Positions 43,661-51,196 of a stretch of 64,000 bases of DNA are shown here, piece after piece (within the stretch, counting starts at the first letter, position 1; every line of letters starts with the position of its first letter). Under the pieces are notes generated by a model, which saw only the letters and a program-made list of their open reading frames with translations, was not told the DNA's origin and searched no databases. The stretch comes from Bacteroidales bacterium (GTDB lineage Bacteria; Bacteroidota; Bacteroidia; Bacteroidales; UBA932), in NCBI GenBank assembly GCA_017962705.1, contig JAGCUV010000118.1, positions 1 through 64,000 on the forward strand. The letters are read 5' to 3'. Position numbers and translations under genes: made by a program.

Positions 43661-44730
43661 TACACCAATTCGATACCGGCTTGCGCGCAGGTGCGACGCA
43701 TTTCTTCCGGCCAGATGCTGGACTGGATCTCGCCGATGTGGGCTTTGCGCAGCAGAAACATGCACAGGCGGGACTGACCCACGCCGCCGCCGATGGTGTA
43801 GGGGAGTTCGCCGGCGAGAAGCCGTTTGTGGAAGTACAGGTCGGCCTTCCATTCCTGATCCCGGAGTTTGAGCTGCCGGCGCATCGCCTCTTCATCCACA
43901 CGGATGCCCATGCTGGATACCTCGAACGCGCTTTCCAGCACAGGATTCCAGAGCAGGATGTCTCCGTTGAGGCCCTTGTATTCCGCTTCGCTCCCGGCTT
44001 GAAATCCGGCAGGACCCTCACCGTTGGGCGTGCTCCAGTCGTCGTAGTCGGCGGCACGGCCGTCGTGGATGGAGCCGTCGGAAAGTTGTCCGCCGATGCC
44101 GATGATGAACACGGCCTTGTGCTCCTTGACAATGGCCAGTTCGCGCTGTTTGGCGTTGAGGCCCGGATAGCGTTGCAGGAGCTCCTCAGCATGGATGAAA
44201 TATATCTCATCGGGCAGCATCGGTGCAATCTGGGGAAATTCCACATAAAGTTTGTTTTCCGTCACTTTGATGGCTTCGTAGATGCGGCGGACAGTCCGTT
44301 TGAGGTAGTCCAGCGTGCGGTCTTCCTTGCGGATGACTCTCTCCCAGTCCCACTGGTCCACATAGATGGAATGGATGTTGTCCAATTCTTCGTCGGGACG
44401 GAGCGCGTTCATATCGGTGTAGATACCCCGGCCGGGCTGGATGCCCATTTCTCCGAGTTTGAGCCTTTTCCACTTGGCGAGCGAGTGGACAACTTCAGCC
44501 TGCTGCTCGTTCATGTCCTTGATGGGGAAACGGACGGGACGCTCGATGGAGTTGAGGTCGTCGTTGATGCCCGTTCCGGTCATCACAATCATCGGAGCGG
44601 TCACGCGAAGCAGGGCGAGCTGGGCGGACAGGTTGGTCTGGAACATATCCTTGACGGCTTTGATGGCCTTTTCCGTGCTTTCTACCGAACCCAGCAGGTT
44701 CTTGTAATTTTTCGGGAGATAGAGGGACAT
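43660..44730 (-). CDS. asnA: Aspartate-ammonia ligase (asparagine synthetase A)
   Basis: 356 aa. Class II tRNA-synthetase-like fold with KAVKDMFQTNLSAQLALLRV at the start, RPVRFPIKD, GRGIYTDMNALR, SIYVDQWDWERVI and a C-terminal GGGVGQSRLCMFLL motif 3-like segment, all AsnA landmarks. It makes asparagine from aspartate, ammonia and ATP. Overlaps tsaE downstream. Confidence 0.93.
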   Translation of the reverse strand: MSLYLPKNYKNLLGSVESTEKAIKAVKDMFQTNLSAQLALLRVTAPMIVMTGTGINDDLNSIERPVRFPIKDMNEQQAEVVHSLAKWKRLKLGEMGIQPGRGIYTDMNALRPDEELDNIHSIYVDQWDWERVIRKEDRTLDYLKRTVRRIYEAIKVTENKLYVEFPQIAPMLPDEIYFIHAEELLQRYPGLNAKQRELAIVKEHKAVFIIGIGGQLSDGSIHDGRAADYDDWSTPNGEGPAGFQAGSEAEYKGLNGDILLWNPVLESAFEVSSMGIRVDEEAMRRQLKLRDQEWKADLYFHKRLLAGELPYTIGGGVGQSRLCMFLLRKAHIGEIQSSIWPEEMRRTCAQAGIELV

Positions 44731-44798
44731 AATGACTTTGATTTTTTCGGAGTGCGAAGTTACAAAAATTTTCGTTTCCTTTTGCGTTTGACAGGGAA

Positions 44799-45866
44799 TC
44801 AGCCCACTTGTCCCGCCAGTGTGCGGGCGAGGTCGAGGTAATAGGTACCGGCTCCTTCGCCGCTCAACGCAGCCGGCTCTCCCTGGTCCGCCCCCTCGCG
44901 TATACTCTGGATGAGGGGAATCTGGCCCAGCAGGGGAAGCCCGTATTTCTCGGCCATCTTCTTTCCGCCGTCTTTTCCGAAAATGTAGTATTTATGGTCG
45001 GGCAGTTCGGCGGGGGTGAACCAGGCCATATTTTCGACCAGCCCGAACACGGGTTTGTTCACATTCTCGTTGAGGAACATATTGACGCCCTTTTCCACGT
45101 CGGCGAGGGCGATGTCCTGCGGCGTGCTGACGATAATGGCGCCGTCCATCGGGATGTCGTGCACCAGGCTGATGTGGATGTCGCCGGTGCCGGGAGGCAT
45201 ATCGATGAGCAGGAAATCCAGTTCGCCCCACCGCACCTGCAGAATCATTTGCTTGAGGGCGTTGCAGGCCATCGGCCCGCGCCAGATCAGGGCCTGTTCC
45301 GGGGATGCGAAGTAACCGATGGACATCCATTTCACCCCGTATTTTTCGATGGGGAGGATGATTTCTTTTTCCTCTCCTTCCGCGTTTTGCTCGACCATCG
45401 CTTCGGGAGCGGCGCCTTCGGTCTGCGTCATTTTGGGAACGGAAGGGCCGTATACGTCCGCATCCGCCAGGCCGACTTTGTAGCCCAGGCGGGAGAGCGC
45501 CACGGCCAGATTGACGGCGATGGTGGATTTGCCGACACCGCCCTTGCCGGAAGCGACGCCTATGATATGGCGAATCTTTTCCACCTCTTCGGTGCCCAGA
45601 TTCAGCCCCGCTTTCTTTGGCTTGGGTTCCTCTTTGACAATCGTTTCCACCAGAATCTCAACCTCCTTGCCCAAGTGACGGATGAGGGCGGCCTTGCAGC
45701 TGCCGACGAGGTATTCGGCCAGCGGGTCGCGGTGCCTGGGGAAGGCCAGTACGACCACGATTTTGTTCCCGTCCCTCCGGGCCTGGTCCACCATCCCGAG
45801 TTCTACAATGTTGCGGTCGCCTTTGGCGGGGTGCTCCACTTCTTTTAGAATATCCAGTATTTCCAT
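44799..45866 (-). CDS. Mrp/ApbC-type P-loop ATPase, Fe-S cluster carrier
   Basis: 355 aa. An N-terminal MIP18-like (DUF59) domain (LKEVEHPAKGDRNIVELGMV) precedes a deviant Walker A ASGKGGVGKST at about 105-115 and LADADVYGPSVPKM. It should carry Fe-S clusters to apoproteins. The C-terminal CxxC expected after ENMAWFT is absent (PAELPDHKYYIFG), as I recall for Bacteroidetes orthologs. Confidence 0.88.
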   Translation of the reverse strand: MEILDILKEVEHPAKGDRNIVELGMVDQARRDGNKIVVVLAFPRHRDPLAEYLVGSCKAALIRHLGKEVEILVETIVKEEPKPKKAGLNLGTEEVEKIRHIIGVASGKGGVGKSTIAVNLAVALSRLGYKVGLADADVYGPSVPKMTQTEGAAPEAMVEQNAEGEEKEIILPIEKYGVKWMSIGYFASPEQALIWRGPMACNALKQMILQVRWGELDFLLIDMPPGTGDIHISLVHDIPMDGAIIVSTPQDIALADVEKGVNMFLNENVNKPVFGLVENMAWFTPAELPDHKYYIFGKDGGKKMAEKYGLPLLGQIPLIQSIREGADQGEPAALSGEGAGTYYLDLARTLAGQVG

Positions 45867-45893
45867 TGGAAAAGTTTAAAATTAAAATCTCTG

Positions 45894-45924
45894 CAAAAAT
45901 ATAAAATCATGAATAAATATCAAA
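45894..45924 (-). promoter_or_regulatory. Promoter of the Mrp-type ATPase gene
   Basis: Minus-strand TATTTTTG (45901-45894) and TTTG (45924-45921) with 19 nt between, a full Bacteroidetes promoter 28 nt ahead of the ATG. Confidence 0.7.
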
Positions 45925-45937
45925 TGCATAATATTTG

Positions 45938-45945
45938 TATATTTG
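45938..45945 (+). promoter_or_regulatory. -7 box of the 45972 lipoprotein and menG-menA
   Basis: TATATTTG fits TAnnTTTG exactly; the ATG at 45972 is 26 nt on. The frame open from 45909 starts before it and is rejected. Confidence 0.6.
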
Positions 45946-45971
45946 CAAAAGTAACCAAAATACGATTTACA

Positions 45972-46700
45972 ATGAGAAAATTCATTTTTCCCCTTTTGAT
46001 GATGGCCGTGTTGCCGCTTGCATTCCTTTCTTGCAAAAAGGACAATAGCGGTACCGGCGAGTTGTCCTATGTGTATCTCAACACGGCTCCTGCAGAGGAA
46101 ATCACCCCCGTTTCCGCCAAATTGATGGCAGATGTGAAGTTCAAGAATTTCACCGCAACAGGGTTGATGGAATTGAAGTTCTTTTATTGTCAGAGCGATA
46201 CGCCGGTAGAAAGGCGTGATATGTATGAACTGGGAGATGTGACTCCGGTTAAAACGTATGACATCGGAGATGGAAAATTCGGCATTGTCGTCGAGAATCT
46301 TTCGCCCGGTAAGGATTATTACTTTATGCCGCACCTGTCTGTTCTGGGTGTTTCCCTCGTGTCGGATGTGCTGCATTTCAAAACGCAGGATTTCTGTGTG
46401 ACCCTTGAAACGACGGACGTCACTGTGACTGGGGCGACGGTGAGTGCACGCGCTGTTTTGTCTCAGGAGGAAAGAACGAAAGCACAGGTGGGCGTTCAGT
46501 GGACGACGACCGACTTTGATGATCTCCCGAATGTGGAACGTAAATATGTCGATATGGCGGATGTTCACGAAGACGGCACTTACAACTGCACGCTTACAGG
46601 GTTGAATGCCAACACCCGGTATTATGTTCGTGCCGTGGTCAGCATGGATGGAAAACCTCATTATGCCAATACGTTGGAATTCAAAACTAAGTCCGAGTAG
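45972..46700 (+). CDS. Lipoprotein with two fibronectin-III-like repeats
   Basis: 242 aa. Signal peptide MRKFIFPLLMMAVLPLAFLSCKK with lipobox LSC. Two similar beta-rich halves each end in a Tyr-rich strand (LSPGKDYYFMPHLSV, LNANTRYYVRAVVS), characteristic of FN3 domains. It has no catalytic signature. The menG gene starts 6 nt later, so it may be transcribed with menaquinone genes although no functional link is evident. Confidence 0.7.
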   Translation: MRKFIFPLLMMAVLPLAFLSCKKDNSGTGELSYVYLNTAPAEEITPVSAKLMADVKFKNFTATGLMELKFFYCQSDTPVERRDMYELGDVTPVKTYDIGDGKFGIVVENLSPGKDYYFMPHLSVLGVSLVSDVLHFKTQDFCVTLETTDVTVTGATVSARAVLSQEERTKAQVGVQWTTTDFDDLPNVERKYVDMADVHEDGTYNCTLTGLNANTRYYVRAVVSMDGKPHYANTLEFKTKSE

Positions 46701-46706
46701 CGTGCG

Positions 46707-47456
46707 ATGAGCGGAGGTCCCCAGGCCGAAAAAATCCGGACGCTGTTCGATACGATAGCCGGGGACTATGACCGGCTCAATCATTTGTTGTCATTGGGCA
46801 TCGACAGGACCTGGCGCAAGCGGGCCCTCAAGGAGATTCTGCCATCGACCGCCGATCGGGTGCTCGATTCGCCTTATGCGGTGCTGGACGTGGCCTGCGG
46901 GACGGGGGATTTCAGTCTGGAAATAGCCCGCGCTTGTGACAAGAGGGGCGTGAACTGCGCAATTACCGGCTTGGATCTGTCCGAGGGGATGCTGGCCGTG
47001 ATGCGCGGGAAAGTGGCCCGTGCGGGGTTTGCGGAGGGCGTGACGATTTCCGCACAGCAAGGCAACAGCGAGGCGATGCCGTTCGCCGACGGGACCTTCG
47101 ACTGTGTAACCATCGCCTTCGGCATCCGCAATTTCGAGCATCGTGAGCGGGCCTTGCGGGAAATTCTTCGCGTACTCAAGCCCGGCGGCCGGCTGGTGAT
47201 TTTGGAGTTATCCGTGCCCGCTACACCCGTGCTGCGTACGTTTTACAATTTATATTTTACCCATATTCTTCCTTTGATCGGTGGCTGGATTTCCGGTGAT
47301 AAGGCGGCCTACCGCTATCTGCCCGCATCGGTGCTGAAGTTTCCGGGCAAAGAGGAATGGATGGGTATTATGCGTTCGTGCGGCTATGCGGATGTCCGTC
47401 ACAAAGCCTACACCCTCGGCATCTGCCGCCAGTATGTGGGATATAAAGAGTTATGA
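46707..47456 (+). CDS. menG: Demethylmenaquinone methyltransferase
   Basis: 249 aa. Class I SAM methyltransferase with VLDVACGTGDFSLEIA (motif I) and the UbiE/MenG signatures FDTIAGDYDRLNHLLSLG and AFGIRNFEHRERALRE. It makes the last C-methylation of menaquinone. Its stop overlaps the menA start by 4 nt (ATGA). Confidence 0.92.
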   Translation: MSGGPQAEKIRTLFDTIAGDYDRLNHLLSLGIDRTWRKRALKEILPSTADRVLDSPYAVLDVACGTGDFSLEIARACDKRGVNCAITGLDLSEGMLAVMRGKVARAGFAEGVTISAQQGNSEAMPFADGTFDCVTIAFGIRNFEHRERALREILRVLKPGGRLVILELSVPATPVLRTFYNLYFTHILPLIGGWISGDKAAYRYLPASVLKFPGKEEWMGIMRSCGYADVRHKAYTLGICRQYVGYKEL

Positions 47457-48409
47457 CGCTATCTGCTTGTCTTCGTTCGATGCGTCTGCGGACGCTGCCC
47501 CTCTCGCTCTCCGGCGTGGTCTTGGGGGTATGCATTGCTTTTTCTTCCGTTCTTGTCGTTGAAAAATCGATGTCTCTTTTGGGGGATTCCGATCTTTCTG
47601 CAGTGCAAGCCGTTCATCCTATAGCAACAGTTGTCTTTCTGCTGCTGACCACCGTGCTGCTGCAAATTCTTTCCAACCTCTCCAACGAGCTGGGCGATAC
47701 GCTTAGCGGCACCGACCGGGAGGACCGGCAGGGGGTGCATTATTCTTTGCAGGATGGCGGGCTCACCATTCCGGAGATGAAACGCCTGATTGCATCTGTG
47801 GCGGCGGCCTGTTGCCTGAGCGGCCTGGCCATGGTCTATTGCAGTTTCGGTGAAATCTTTGCGTGGATGCCTATCCTATTGTTGCTGTTGGGTGCTGCTG
47901 CCATTTGGGCTGCGATGCACTACACGCTTGGCAAGAATCCCTACGGCTATCGCGGCCTGGGGGATGTTTTCGTTTTCATTTTCTTCGGCCTGGTGTCCGT
48001 GGCCGGCGGCTATTTCGTTTGCGCGCATACCCTGCCGGCCTTGCTCTTGCTTCCGGCCTCCGCCATCGGTTTTTTCAGCGTGGGCGTGCTCAATGTCAAC
48101 AATATCCGGGATATGCGCTCCGATGCCGCCACGCGCGTGACCGTGGCCATCAAGTTGGGCGAACACCGCGCCCGCATCTATCAGACGGTACTGGTCGCCA
48201 TTGGTTGGGCTTGTATGATTATTTTTATGGGAATGTCGTCTTTTCCTTGGCCGCGGTGGTTATTCCTGCTTACCTTGCCGCTGTATGTCCTCCATCTGAA
48301 AGGCGTCTGGACACGAACGGAACGGGCCCTCGATCCGATGCTTCCGCTTTTGGTTCTCAGTACTTTCTTCTTTTCTTTGCTCGCAGGCCTCGGGCTGGTT
48401 GCCGCTTAG
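47453..48409 (+). CDS. menA: 1,4-dihydroxy-2-naphthoate polyprenyltransferase
   Basis: 318 aa membrane protein of the UbiA superfamily with about nine helices. The first Asp-rich motif is in NELGDTLSGTDREDRQG and the second is NVNNIRDMRSD. It attaches the prenyl chain to the menaquinone ring at the inner membrane. The start SACLRSMRLRTLPLSLSGVVLG matches MenA N-termini. Coupled to menG. Confidence 0.92.
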   Translation: MTLSACLRSMRLRTLPLSLSGVVLGVCIAFSSVLVVEKSMSLLGDSDLSAVQAVHPIATVVFLLLTTVLLQILSNLSNELGDTLSGTDREDRQGVHYSLQDGGLTIPEMKRLIASVAAACCLSGLAMVYCSFGEIFAWMPILLLLLGAAAIWAAMHYTLGKNPYGYRGLGDVFVFIFFGLVSVAGGYFVCAHTLPALLLLPASAIGFFSVGVLNVNNIRDMRSDAATRVTVAIKLGEHRARIYQTVLVAIGWACMIIFMGMSSFPWPRWLFLLTLPLYVLHLKGVWTRTERALDPMLPLLVLSTFFFSLLAGLGLVAA

Positions 48410-48441
48410 GCCATTGATTTTCTGTTTTCTCAGAAAAAACT

Positions 48442-48449
48442 TATATTTG
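48442..48449 (+). promoter_or_regulatory. -7 box of the membrane HTH regulator gene
   Basis: TATATTTG, 15 nt before ATG 48465. The earlier in-frame start at 48399 lies ahead of the box and is rejected. Confidence 0.55.
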
Positions 48450-48464
48450 CCTGTCTTTAGAAAA

Positions 48465-50042
48465 ATGCAGAAGGTTGTTCTCATATTTGTATCGGCGTTG
48501 CTGATCTTATCCTGCCGTAAGATGGAATTGCCCCATACGGACAGGACCAGGGGACTGGTTGAGGAGTTACTGGTCAAGCTGGACAGTACAGATGTCTATG
48601 CGGCGAAGAAAGAGAAAGAAATTGAGATGTTGAAAAAAAATATTCCCGGAGAAACAGTCGATGACGGGATAAAACTGTATTATGATATTTCGATGGCATT
48701 CTCCAACAGCGTGGCTGACTCTGCTCTGGTATATATGGAAAAAGCAATCATCTATGCACAGGAGTACGGTAGAGATTCTCTGAAACTCCATGCACAGATT
48801 GCCCAGGCTACTTTACTGTCAGAATACGGCTATTATATTGAAGCACAAGAAACCCTTTCGTCCGTCCCCATAGAGAAGCTTGCGGGAGAACTGCGGGTCC
48901 GTTATTATCATGCCGTTGCCCTGCTATATAGAAACCTGTATTCGGATTATAACATTCCAGCTTCTTTCAAGAAGAAGTATCGCAAGCAATTCAATATCTA
49001 CAGGGATTCCCTTATGATGGTGGCGGATACGATGAGTCTGCATTATCTTCGCAGCATTGAAAGGAAAGAGGCAAGAATAGGGCATATTTCCGAGGCGAGG
49101 AGATATAATGATTTGCGTATGTCAATCATTGAAGACAAACATTCGGCTGCCTATGCGACATGCCTCTATGATCGTTTTGCTCTTGTATATATTTATGAGC
49201 AGAAACTTACCGGCGAGGCGGTAGACGACCTCTTGCAATCCGCCATCATCGAAGTAGAGAACAGCAATCAGGATATTGCATCTCTTCTGAGGGTGGAATC
49301 GTTGTTGAACAGTATCAATGAAGTAGAAGCGGCAAAAAAGATATCGGATTACTACTTTTCCTCCCTTCAGAAGTTGGGTTCAAAAAAGCGTGTAGTAGAT
49401 GGCGTGGAGCAGACCATAAAAATTAATGACAGGAGTACTCAGTTGATTCAGAAAGCAAACGGGGAACTTAGATTTACCGTAGTGCTGGTTTCTATCCTCC
49501 TGGTTGCCGTGTTTTTTGCGTTGTGGATTATCAATCGTTCGCGCCTGAGGATCATCTCCCTGAAAAACGAGTTGGAACTATCCGATAGAATTTCCAAAAA
49601 CTATATCGGTGTAGCTTTCCAGTTATACTCATCCTACATCAAGCGCCTGGATCTGTTCCGTACAAAGATTCATTCCAACATCAGAAAGGGACATATCGAG
49701 CAGGTCTTGGAACTCACCAGTCCATCCGGGGAGACGGCTTCAGAGGAAAGGAGGGAATTGTTCCATAACTTCGACAGCGCATTTGTTGACATTTTCCCCA
49801 ATTATATAGAAATAGTAAATGCTTGCCTGAAGCCGGAGCAGAAGATTGTTCCCAAGCGCACGGAGATTCTCAGCAATGAACTTCGTATTCTGGCGCTGAT
49901 GAAACTGGGCATTGAGGATAGTGAGGAAATTGCCGGTATGTTGCATTGTTCCGTTAAGACCGTACAGAATCTGAGGTCGATACTCAAGACACGTCTTGCC
50001 GTGTCTGAGGAGGACTTCAGAAGGAAAATTTCCGAAATTTAA
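48465..50042 (+). CDS. Membrane-anchored regulator: TPR-like sensor, TM helix, C-terminal HTH (DUF6377 type)
   Basis: 525 aa. The start MQKVVLIFVSALLILSCRK has a lipobox-like Cys. Residues about 30-330 are helical with TPR-like spacing (ADSALVYMEKAIIYAQEYGRDSLK). One transmembrane helix at about 338-357 is followed by a coiled segment and a LuxR-like HTH at about 470-512 (EIAGMLHCSVKTVQNLRSILKTRL). I recognise the C-terminal half as DUF6377. Membrane-tethered transcription control of the adjacent GH28 locus is the natural inference. Its ligand is unknown. Confidence 0.75.
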   Translation: MQKVVLIFVSALLILSCRKMELPHTDRTRGLVEELLVKLDSTDVYAAKKEKEIEMLKKNIPGETVDDGIKLYYDISMAFSNSVADSALVYMEKAIIYAQEYGRDSLKLHAQIAQATLLSEYGYYIEAQETLSSVPIEKLAGELRVRYYHAVALLYRNLYSDYNIPASFKKKYRKQFNIYRDSLMMVADTMSLHYLRSIERKEARIGHISEARRYNDLRMSIIEDKHSAAYATCLYDRFALVYIYEQKLTGEAVDDLLQSAIIEVENSNQDIASLLRVESLLNSINEVEAAKKISDYYFSSLQKLGSKKRVVDGVEQTIKINDRSTQLIQKANGELRFTVVLVSILLVAVFFALWIINRSRLRIISLKNELELSDRISKNYIGVAFQLYSSYIKRLDLFRTKIHSNIRKGHIEQVLELTSPSGETASEERRELFHNFDSAFVDIFPNYIEIVNACLKPEQKIVPKRTEILSNELRILALMKLGIEDSEEIAGMLHCSVKTVQNLRSILKTRLAVSEEDFRRKISEI

Positions 50043-50109
50043 CGGATTTATCGTTTCCCGATTTTTTTTGCAATATTTATTCGGTTGTTTGAAAACCAGG
50101 GGTTTATCT

Positions 50110-50127
50110 ATCCCGAAAACACGGGAT
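50110..50127. promoter_or_regulatory. Inverted repeat upstream of the GH28 operon
   Basis: ATCCCG-AAAACA-CGGGAT, perfect 6-bp arms. It lies 47 nt upstream of the operon -7 box and could be the binding site of the HTH regulator encoded just before it, or an mRNA hairpin. Confidence 0.4.
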
Positions 50128-50141
50128 TGTTCCCGATTTTT

Positions 50142-50172
50142 TCCAGAGTATAAGAGGCTCTGGATTTTTTTT
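50142..50172 (+). terminator. Terminator between the HTH regulator and the GH28 operon
   Basis: TCCAGAG (50142-50148) pairs with CTCTGGA (50158-50164) around a 9-nt loop and is followed by eight T. It ends the regulator transcript just ahead of the next promoter. Confidence 0.7.
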
Positions 50173-50173
50173 A

Positions 50174-50181
50174 TAGCTTTG
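50174..50181 (+). promoter_or_regulatory. -7 box of the GH28/SusCD operon
   Basis: TAGCTTTG matches TAnnTTTG. It overlaps the end of the terminator T run and lies 34 nt before ATG 50215. The T-rich stretch 20 nt upstream has no clean TTTG, fitting activator dependence. Confidence 0.5.
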
Positions 50182-50214
50182 ACCCGAGAAAATCCTTTTA
50201 TCGACGATATTCAT

Positions 50215-51174
50215 ATGAAAAAACTTTTTTGCTTCACATTCATCGCGATAGTGCTCGTGAGTGCCTGTGGAAAAGGGGTCGGCCCGGAGGATGGACAAAA
50301 TCCGGAAGGAGAGGTTTCCATTGTCGTGGCCACGTTCAACGTACTCAAGCCGGCGAACCGGATAACGGAAATGTCTATGGATAACCCGATCGTCCGAAAA
50401 GCCTTGGCCGGGACGATTGCTTCTGCCAAGGCAGACCTCATCGGTTTTAATGAAGTGGATGAAACCCATATCCCCGGAGGCAAGTATTCCCTGCAGGCCA
50501 TGTGCGCTTCCATCAAGAACTACCAATGGAGTCTCCAATGGCCCAACCGGCCGGACGCAGAAGGGAAGAATCTCAAATACAACTATGCCGATGGTTTTGC
50601 TTATAACAGCGCGACGTTGGAGATGGAAGAATGCGGATATGTGTGGCTTTCAAAAGAAGAAGACACTTGGTACACGAATCCTGCTGACGCATATCAAAAA
50701 TGTGGGAACCCGGAGCGCACCTGCCTCTGGGTAAGATTCAAGCACATTGCCAGCGGAAAGATCTTCTGGGCTTTCCCGACCCATCTTCCCCACCCGGATC
50801 ATGGCGGAGCCCTGAACATGGCAAAAGTCGTCAACCGTTTCGCGGCGGAAAAGGCCGGGGACGCACCTGCCATCATATTTGGTGATATGAACAGTTCGCG
50901 CTCACACGAACCGGATGTATACAATACCCTGATTAGTTATTGGAGAGACGGCAATATCAATGCCAGATGGGGGACCATGAGTGGGAGTTCGGACAAGTAT
51001 TATTATCCTTGGGAAACTTATTCCGGGGGGCATCCGGAGCGCAGGATAGACCATATTTTGACAAAAGGCTGCTCCGCCTCGGATTTTCGCCGCATCATCG
51101 TGACCTACCCTATTGATGATGTACAGTGGTACCCGTCGGACCATCTGGCGATTACCGCAACCGTCAAATTGTGA
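50215..51174 (+). CDS. Endonuclease/exonuclease/phosphatase-fold lipoprotein
   Basis: 319 aa from ATG 50215 (the frame from 49996 lacks a signal and precedes the promoter). Lipobox VSAC. The EEP catalytic set is visible: ATFNVLKP, IGFNEVDE (metal Glu), PTHLPHPDH, GDMNSSRSH and the final PSDHLAITA (Asp-His). Exported EEP proteins act on phosphodiesters or sugar/lipid phosphates. First gene of the GH28 operon, 22 nt before the beta-helix lipoprotein. Confidence 0.83.
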   Translation: MKKLFCFTFIAIVLVSACGKGVGPEDGQNPEGEVSIVVATFNVLKPANRITEMSMDNPIVRKALAGTIASAKADLIGFNEVDETHIPGGKYSLQAMCASIKNYQWSLQWPNRPDAEGKNLKYNYADGFAYNSATLEMEECGYVWLSKEEDTWYTNPADAYQKCGNPERTCLWVRFKHIASGKIFWAFPTHLPHPDHGGALNMAKVVNRFAAEKAGDAPAIIFGDMNSSRSHEPDVYNTLISYWRDGNINARWGTMSGSSDKYYYPWETYSGGHPERRIDHILTKGCSASDFRRIIVTYPIDDVQWYPSDHLAITATVKL

Positions 51175-51196
51175 CATTTAACCTAACAATACGGCC

